Assembly (NCBI GenBank): GCA_050744165.1
Contig: JBOGGN010000458.1
Span: 1 to 10,266 of the forward strand
Reading direction: 5' to 3'
Length of the DNA: 10,266 bases
Source: JBOGGN01 sp050744165
GTDB taxonomy: Bacteria; Actinomycetota; Acidimicrobiia; Acidimicrobiales; Palsa-688
A program made the position numbers and the translations under genes. The notes under the pieces were generated by a model. That model saw nothing but the letters and a program-made list of their open reading frames with translations, made no database searches and was not told the origin of the DNA. Each line of letters starts with the position of its first letter. Within the stretch, counting starts at the first letter, position 1. Below are positions 6,294-10,266 of this stretch, one piece after another.

Positions 6294-7687
6294 TGCGCCG
6301 GACCTCGACCGGCAACGCGGCGCTGGATTCGGTGCTCGGTGGTGGGCTCGTGTCCGACGCCATCAACATGGTGGTCGGGGCGCCCGGCAGCGGCAAGACC
6401 ATCCTGGCCCAGCAGTGCCTCTTCGCCAACGCGACCGCCGAACGACCTGGCCTTTATCTCTCGACCGCTTCCGAGCCGCTCGACAAGCTGCTGCGCTATG
6501 GGCAGGCCCTTACGTTCTTCGACGTGGAGGCGGTCGATCGCTCGATATTCTACGACGACCTCGGTGCTGCCCTCACTGGCGAGGGGCTGAAGGGTGTTCT
6601 GGATCGTGTAGACGCACTCGTAAAGACCCACCGACCTGGGATGGTGGTGATCGACAGCTTCAAGGTGATGAGGGCCTTTGCCTCTGACGAGGCGGACTTT
6701 CGCTGTTTCCTGCGGGATCTCGCCGGCAAGTTCACTGCCCTCGCCATCTCCGCGCTGTGGGTCGGCGAATACACCGGCGCGGAGGACAACAATCCAGCTG
6801 AGTTTGCCGTGGCCGATACCGTGATCGCTCTCGAAACCAGGTGGAGCGGTGAGCGTTCGGTCCGTCTCCTCGCGGTGCGCAAGCAACGGGGCGGTGGATT
6901 CCTCTCCGGCGAGCACTTCTACCGCATCACCGCAGACGGGATTCAGATGTTCCCCCGCCTCGCCGACCCCCGCAACGACATCGCGTACACCCTCGCCGAC
7001 GCCCGGCTTTCCTCTGGCGTGCCCGCACTCGACGCGGTCCTCGAGACCGGGTACTTGTGCGGCTCGGCCACCGTCGTTGTCGGGCCGTCCGGGGTCGGAA
7101 AGACGGTCATGGGTCTGCACTTCGTCTACGCCGGGCGCGGCCAGGACGAAACTGCGGTTGTCCTCGCGTTGCAGGAAAACCGCGCCCAGCTGTCCCGCAG
7201 CGTGGGCCGGTTCGGATGGTCCATCGACGATCCACGGGTGACGGTACTCGACCGCTCCCCGGTCGACGTGTACATGGATGAAATCATCTACGAGGTCCTC
7301 GACACCATCGAGCGCACCGGTGCTCGACGGGTGTTGATCGACGCCCTTGGCGACCTTGCTTTGACTGCATCGGACTCGCGGCGTTTCTACGAGTTCGTCT
7401 ACTCCTTCGTGCAGCGATGCTGCCAAATGGGGGTCACCGTCATGTTCACCTATGAGGTTGTCGAGCTCTTCGACACCACGAGGCTCAGCCAATCGGGCGT
7501 GTCGAACATCGCGGACAACATTATCCTTCTCCAATATGTTCGTGATGAGGAGCAGTTGAAACGTTCCGTCACCATCCTCAAGTCCCGGGCTTCTGACCAC
7601 AGCAGCGTGGCGAGACAGTTTCGCATCTCCGATGATGGCATCCTGCTCGGAGATCCAATAGTCCCGGCGAGCCGGAGAAAGGAATGA
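6293..7687 (+). CDS. KaiC-like double-domain RecA-family ATPase
   Basis: A 464-residue protein with two tandem KaiC/RecA-like domains. Domain 1 has Walker A GAPGSGKT (29-36) and Walker B MVVIDSF (D121); domain 2 has Walker A GPSGVGKT (264-271) and Walker B VLIDALGD (D350). In cyanobacterial KaiC each domain carries a Glu pair after Walker A. Here domain 2 reads ALQENRAQL (Q294-E295, so the first Glu is Gln), and domain 1 reads STASEP with the pair not in register. The phosphosite region LSQSGVSNIADNIILLQYV keeps Ser (S404) but has Asn (N405) where KaiC has Thr432. It is shorter than clock KaiC (about 519) and ends soon after. No kaiA or kaiB is nearby, so a non-clock signalling ATPase is more likely. 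ATG at 6293 overlaps the previous stop; a TTG at 6290 is less likely. Confidence 0.93.
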   Translation: MRRTSTGNAALDSVLGGGLVSDAINMVVGAPGSGKTILAQQCLFANATAERPGLYLSTASEPLDKLLRYGQALTFFDVEAVDRSIFYDDLGAALTGEGLKGVLDRVDALVKTHRPGMVVIDSFKVMRAFASDEADFRCFLRDLAGKFTALAISALWVGEYTGAEDNNPAEFAVADTVIALETRWSGERSVRLLAVRKQRGGGFLSGEHFYRITADGIQMFPRLADPRNDIAYTLADARLSSGVPALDAVLETGYLCGSATVVVGPSGVGKTVMGLHFVYAGRGQDETAVVLALQENRAQLSRSVGRFGWSIDDPRVTVLDRSPVDVYMDEIIYEVLDTIERTGARRVLIDALGDLALTASDSRRFYEFVYSFVQRCCQMGVTVMFTYEVVELFDTTRLSQSGVSNIADNIILLQYVRDEEQLKRSVTILKSRASDHSSVARQFRISDDGILLGDPIVPASRRKE

Positions 7688-7694
7688 GACTCAG

Positions 7695-9377
7695 GTGTTG
7701 GCACGCGAGCGCCTGAGGTGGCACTGGCATACAGGCCTGGTCCTCGTGATCACCCTGTTCGCCACCGTATGCCTCACGGTCGTATCCGAACGCAACTATG
7801 CGAGTAACGAGCGGCGGTTGACGACCCTGCAGACCCAACTCACCGGCTCGGTACTGCAGACCGCATCGCCGCAGCTGGTAGCGTTCATGGGCCGGGTTGT
7901 GGGGCTGGCAGCCGAGGCGCCCGATCCTGTGTCGTCGTTTCGCAGCAGCCTAGCTGGCCAGCTTGCTCCGGAAGGCCAGTACTCCTCTGCATCCTTGGTT
8001 GTCGTGACTGGCCTCCAGGTCCGTGTGCTGGCGCACGTAGGCGCCCCCACTATCGAGAATCTGACCTCGGAATCGGCCACCGCCTTGTTCCTTCAGGCCG
8101 CTCACGCCTCCACGTTGATCACGACGCGAGCGGTCGCCCAAAATCTGCAGCGGCTGGGTTATCTGCTCTCCGCCCAGGGCTCGAGTGGGGTGTATGTGCT
8201 CGCTTTGTCCCAGGATCTTCCTCCTGGCGGAAAGGTCTCGGTCCCAGCCCGTTCGCCGGATGCCAATCTCAACTTCGCGCTGTATTTCGGACCCACCGTG
8301 CGTCGAACTGCGCTCATCGCGACCGACGCACCACGCCTCCCGCTCTCGGGCACGTTATCGAAGACGACGGTGCCCTTCGGCGACAACGTCCTGACCCTCG
8401 TGGCCTCTCCACGACACTCCTTAGCCGGAGGGGAAGCACAGGACTTTCCGTTGGTGGTCCTGGTCGCGGGATTGATGCTGACCGCCTGCGCAGTATTGTT
8501 CACCGAGCGTTTGGTGCGGCGAAGGGACCGAGCCGAGTCTGCGGCATCTCTCATCGATGAGCGTTACCGAGAGCAACGGAACCTCGTCGAAACGCTGCAA
8601 CGTTCCTTTCTTCCAAAAGCGTTGCCCGACATCCCCGGATTCGATCTGGCGGCCCGGTATCTTCCGGCCACCAAAGGGGTGGAGGTGGGTGGCGATTGGT
8701 ACAGCGTGATTAGAGTCGACGATCACCGCTTTGCCCTGGTGATCGGGGATGTCTCAGGTCACGGGGCGAGCGCGGCCACGGTGATGGCCTCGGTGCGCTA
8801 CACCGTGCGCACCTTGGCCAGCGTTGGCCATTCCCCGGATGAGATCCTGGAGGAGACCGGACGCCTGCTCGACTCCGACCTCGACGGCCATTTCGTCACT
8901 GTTCTCGTTGGGGTGTTCGACGACCGTACCAACGAGCTCACGCTGGCGTCCGCGGGCCACCTGCCGCCACTGGTGGTGCGCGATGGCCGCGCCGAATTCG
9001 TACCGGTCGCCCCCGGCACCCCGTTGGGTGTGCCCGGGACCCATTCGATCCCCATGACAGTGGAGTTCAGGCCCGGTTCAACGCTGATCGCGTTCACCGA
9101 CGGGCTCGTCGAACGACGTCGGGCCTCCATCGAAACGGGTTTGGAGACTTTGTCGGCTGCCGCCACCGAATACGCTGGTTCGCCGAACGACCTGATCGAG
9201 CACCTCTATTCGGCGCTCGACGTGAGTGATCACGAAGACGACATCGCGGTACTCGTGGTCGGTCACCCCGAGCGTTCTCCGTTGCCAGCCTCGGCAAACG
9301 CCGAGGCTGGTGAACCGTCCTGGCATGCGGCTGGCCCGTCGGTCGCCGTCGCGGTATCCACCTCGGTGGCCGATTGA
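7695..9377 (+). CDS. Membrane-anchored PP2C/SpoIIE-type (RsbU-like) serine phosphatase with extracytoplasmic sensor region
   Basis: A 560-residue sensor phosphatase. A first membrane segment (about residues 13-31) and a second (about 251-270) enclose some 220 residues that would lie outside the membrane and resemble a CHASE-like or unrecognised sensor. A short charged helix (RRRDRAESAASLIDERYREQ) then links to the PP2C/SpoIIE domain from about residue 315. Metal-ligand motifs are visible: GGDWY (D334), IGDVSGHG (D352), FTDGLVE (D469) and EDDIAVLVV (D515/D516). The position after GGDWY is Ser rather than the common Asp. The family dephosphorylates Ser/Thr-phosphorylated STAS anti-anti-sigma factors; none is encoded here, so the KaiC-like neighbour is a candidate substrate (inference). 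GTG at 7695 starts 7 bases past the KaiC-like stop, with AAAGGA 11 bases upstream. The tail after residue 525 is Ala-rich and low complexity. Confidence 0.93.
   Translation: MLARERLRWHWHTGLVLVITLFATVCLTVVSERNYASNERRLTTLQTQLTGSVLQTASPQLVAFMGRVVGLAAEAPDPVSSFRSSLAGQLAPEGQYSSASLVVVTGLQVRVLAHVGAPTIENLTSESATALFLQAAHASTLITTRAVAQNLQRLGYLLSAQGSSGVYVLALSQDLPPGGKVSVPARSPDANLNFALYFGPTVRRTALIATDAPRLPLSGTLSKTTVPFGDNVLTLVASPRHSLAGGEAQDFPLVVLVAGLMLTACAVLFTERLVRRRDRAESAASLIDERYREQRNLVETLQRSFLPKALPDIPGFDLAARYLPATKGVEVGGDWYSVIRVDDHRFALVIGDVSGHGASAATVMASVRYTVRTLASVGHSPDEILEETGRLLDSDLDGHFVTVLVGVFDDRTNELTLASAGHLPPLVVRDGRAEFVPVAPGTPLGVPGTHSIPMTVEFRPGSTLIAFTDGLVERRRASIETGLETLSAAATEYAGSPNDLIEHLYSALDVSDHEDDIAVLVVGHPERSPLPASANAEAGEPSWHAAGPSVAVAVSTSVAD
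9285..9310 (+). terminator. Perfect 11-base hairpin inside the 3' end of the phosphatase gene
   Basis: Arms CCAGCCTCGGC (9285-9295) and GCCGAGGCTGG (9300-9310) are perfectly complementary around loop AAAC. It lies in the low-complexity tail, 67 bases before the stop. There is no T-run. It could act as a terminator or 3' RNA stabiliser of the operon that intrudes into the coding end, or as a regulator site. Confidence 0.35.
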
Positions 9378-9535
9378 AAGCATCGGGCGAGTCGATGGCG
9401 GGCGGTCAACAGGGCAGTGGAGCCGCAGCCGGCCGAAGCCACCTCGATGCGCCTTGGCGGATGGCGCCGAGCGCTCCAAACCGGACACGACTGTTCCTGA
9501 CCGCCGTCCCCCACTCGATGCTCCTCGCTGCGGCG

Positions 9536-9585
9536 GAACTGACGGCGATGTATCGCGTCATCACGCGATACAGCGCCGTCAATTC
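9536..9585. repeat. Long imperfect palindrome with perfect 10-base core arms
   Basis: Core arms TGTATCGCGT (9549-9558) and ACGCGATACA (9563-9572) pair perfectly around CATC. Pairing continues outward through GACGGCG (9541-9547) with CGCCGTC (9574-9580), broken only by A9548/G9573, then T9540-A9581 and GAA (9536-9538) with TTC (9583-9585). The total is about 23 possible pairs with two mismatches. No T-run follows on either strand. Confidence 0.6.
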
Positions 9586-9679
9586 GGGGCGCCTTGTCGT
9601 CAAGGCATAGCCCACAAAAGCACGCTCGAACCGTGACGAGCAGCTGTCGCCTGGCTGGCGGCCACTCGGTTGTCCAGAA

Positions 9680-9698
9680 GGTCAGCCGCGGGCTGACC
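9680..9698. repeat. Perfect 8-base inverted repeat
   Basis: GGTCAGCC (9680-9687) and GGCTGACC (9691-9698) are exact reverse complements with a 3-base spacer GCG. It lies about 180 bases before the right antitoxin gene and 95 bases after the larger palindrome. It could be a dimeric regulator's operator or a small RNA stem; no T-run follows. Confidence 0.45.
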
Positions 9699-9867
9699 AC
9701 CGGCGCCTCGTTCCTGTTGGTGGGATGCTCTGCGACCGAAGACACACCCGTCCGATCGCACGGACTCCAGAAAGCGGCGACGCGATCGTCGGCAAGGAAA
9801 CGGGGCCGTCTTCGCACCCCGCGACCCGCCTTGGAGCCAGGAGCTGGGTCGGCGCTATGCACATTGC

Positions 9868-9873
9868 TATGCT
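9868..9873 (+). promoter_or_regulatory. -10-like element of the right toxin-antitoxin operon (leaderless)
   Basis: TATGCT ends six bases before the antitoxin ATG, the same spacing as the TATACT of the left module, again implying a leaderless mRNA. The tetramer ATGC recurs four times between 9857 and 9881 and may be part of an autorepression operator. No good -35 box was seen. Confidence 0.42.
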
Positions 9874-9879
9874 TCATGC

Positions 9880-10128
9880 ATGGCACAGCTCGTCACACGA
9901 GTGGATGACCGCCTCCTAGCCGAGGTCGACCAGCTGGTACGCGAAGGTGCCGCCGCCACCCGTTCCGAAGCGGTCCGTCTCGGACTGGAGGCGTTGGTTG
10001 AGCGCCACCGGCGGCAGCGAATCGGCCAGTTGATCGTCGACGCGTACCGGAAGCTCCCCCAGGACGACGAGGAGCTGGCGGCCCTCGACCAAGCCACCGC
10101 GGCGTTGATCGCCGAGGAGCCGTGGTGA
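9880..10128 (+). CDS. Ribbon-helix-helix antitoxin of the second MazF module
   Basis: An 82-residue antitoxin. The N-terminal half (QLVTRVDDRLLAEVDQLV, then ATRSEAVRLGLEALVERH) is a ribbon-helix-helix DNA-binding fold; TRSEAVRLGLE is the characteristic second helix. The C-terminal half (YRKLPQDDEELAALDQATAA, then EEPW) is acidic and ends in Trp, as in the left module, and is expected to wrap the toxin. It has no ribosome site, consistent with a leaderless message from TATGCT six bases upstream. It overlaps the downstream toxin gene by four bases (GTGA). Sequence identity to the left antitoxin is low outside the fold, so the two are not a recent duplication. Partner assignment rests on gene order and fold. 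Confidence 0.9.
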   Translation: MAQLVTRVDDRLLAEVDQLVREGAAATRSEAVRLGLEALVERHRRQRIGQLIVDAYRKLPQDDEELAALDQATAALIAEEPW

Positions 10129-10266
10129 GCCTCCCCCTCCAAGGCGACATCTGGTGGGCCGAAGCAGAGGACAAACGGCGCCCGGTGCTCGTCGTGACGC
10201 GCAGCGAAGCCGTACCCGTCCTCAGTGCCATCGTGGTCGCTCCGGTCACGCGGACCGTGCGGCGTA
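10125..10266 (+). CDS. mazF: MazF-family toxin (C-terminus cut off by window edge)
   Basis: Only the first 47 codons are in the window, but the family is clear: GDIWWAEAEDKRRPVLVVTR, then VLSAIVVAPVTRTVRR match the opening strands of MazF ribonucleases and line up with the left toxin (GEIWWA, DRPVLVMTRD, VVVAPCTRTIRG). The GTG start at 10125 overlaps the antitoxin stop in GTGA. The remaining half, with the substrate-contact loop, lies outside. Whether it is intact cannot be judged. Confidence 0.88.
   Translation, partial: MSLPLQGDIWWAEAEDKRRPVLVVTRSEAVPVLSAIVVAPVTRTVRR

Larger units (their letters stand above)
9378..9879. other. Gene-poor stretch with strong inverted repeats
   Basis: About 500 bases between the phosphatase gene and the right antitoxin gene. 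Several frames are open (for example 9394-9610 plus and 9406-9615 minus), but they resemble no family, have no good ribosome site, and are partly mirror images of each other because of the palindrome at 9536-9585. No tRNA, transposase or integrase was seen. The two inverted repeats are listed separately. The right toxin module's promoter is at its 3' end. Confidence 0.5.

Noticed and set aside
6035..7600. A 521-residue minus-strand open frame opposite the KaiC-like gene.
   Set aside because: It mirrors the codon structure of the KaiC-like gene, which has clear Walker motifs; the reverse frame has no recognisable domain.
5607..9377. The idea of a true KaiABC-type circadian clock.
   Set aside because: No kaiA or kaiB in the window, and the catalytic Glu pair and Thr phosphosite of KaiC are not kept.
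9374..9610. A 78-residue plus-strand frame after the phosphatase gene.
   Set aside because: Its C-terminal part is dictated by the palindrome (the opposite strand gives nearly the same peptide), and there is no ribosome site.
9690..9760. A tRNA-like reading on the minus strand (the frame contains SSVAEH, typical of translated tRNA genes, and a CTCT/AGAG stem like a D-arm).
   Set aside because: No acceptor stem, no proper anticodon stem and no GGTTCGANTCC T-arm could be found.

Overview
This is a high-GC bacterial window. GTG starts, leaderless-looking promoters and the protein families suggest an actinobacterium; the species cannot be told from the sequence. No rRNA, tRNA, CRISPR array, transposase or phage structural gene was found.

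Left part (1-2594): a DEAD-box RNA helicase on the minus strand that runs off the left edge, a split-barrel flavin/F420 oxidoreductase-like protein on the minus strand, a roughly 490-base stretch holding a possible 23-residue membrane peptide, and a small DUF427 protein on the plus strand. Middle (2595-5367): a gene-poor stretch, a ribbon-helix-helix antitoxin/MazF toxin pair on the minus strand, then a class I SAM methyltransferase and a DUF899 thioredoxin-like protein on the plus strand.

Right part (5607-9377): the most notable section, a tight three-gene plus-strand operon. It encodes (1) a MerR-type helix-turn-helix fused to a response-regulator receiver whose phospho-acceptor Asp is replaced by Glu, (2) a two-domain KaiC-like ATPase with altered catalytic and phosphosite positions, and (3) a membrane-anchored PP2C/SpoIIE (RsbU-like) phosphatase with a large extracytoplasmic sensor region. 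Genes 1 and 2 overlap at a TGATG junction and genes 2 and 3 are 7 bases apart, so they are very probably co-expressed. I infer a signalling unit: an outside signal read by the phosphatase, an ATP-driven KaiC-like switch, and a DNA-binding output. No kaiA, kaiB, histidine kinase, anti-sigma kinase or STAS antagonist is present, so partners must lie elsewhere or the system works without them.

The operon is followed by about 500 bases without a convincing gene but with two strong inverted repeats, then a second antitoxin/MazF module on the plus strand that runs off the right edge. The two toxin modules face outward on either side of the methyltransferase-DUF899-KaiC block and share the same layout: a -10-like hexamer exactly 6 bases before the antitoxin ATG (leaderless transcript) and a 4-base GTGA overlap between antitoxin and toxin.
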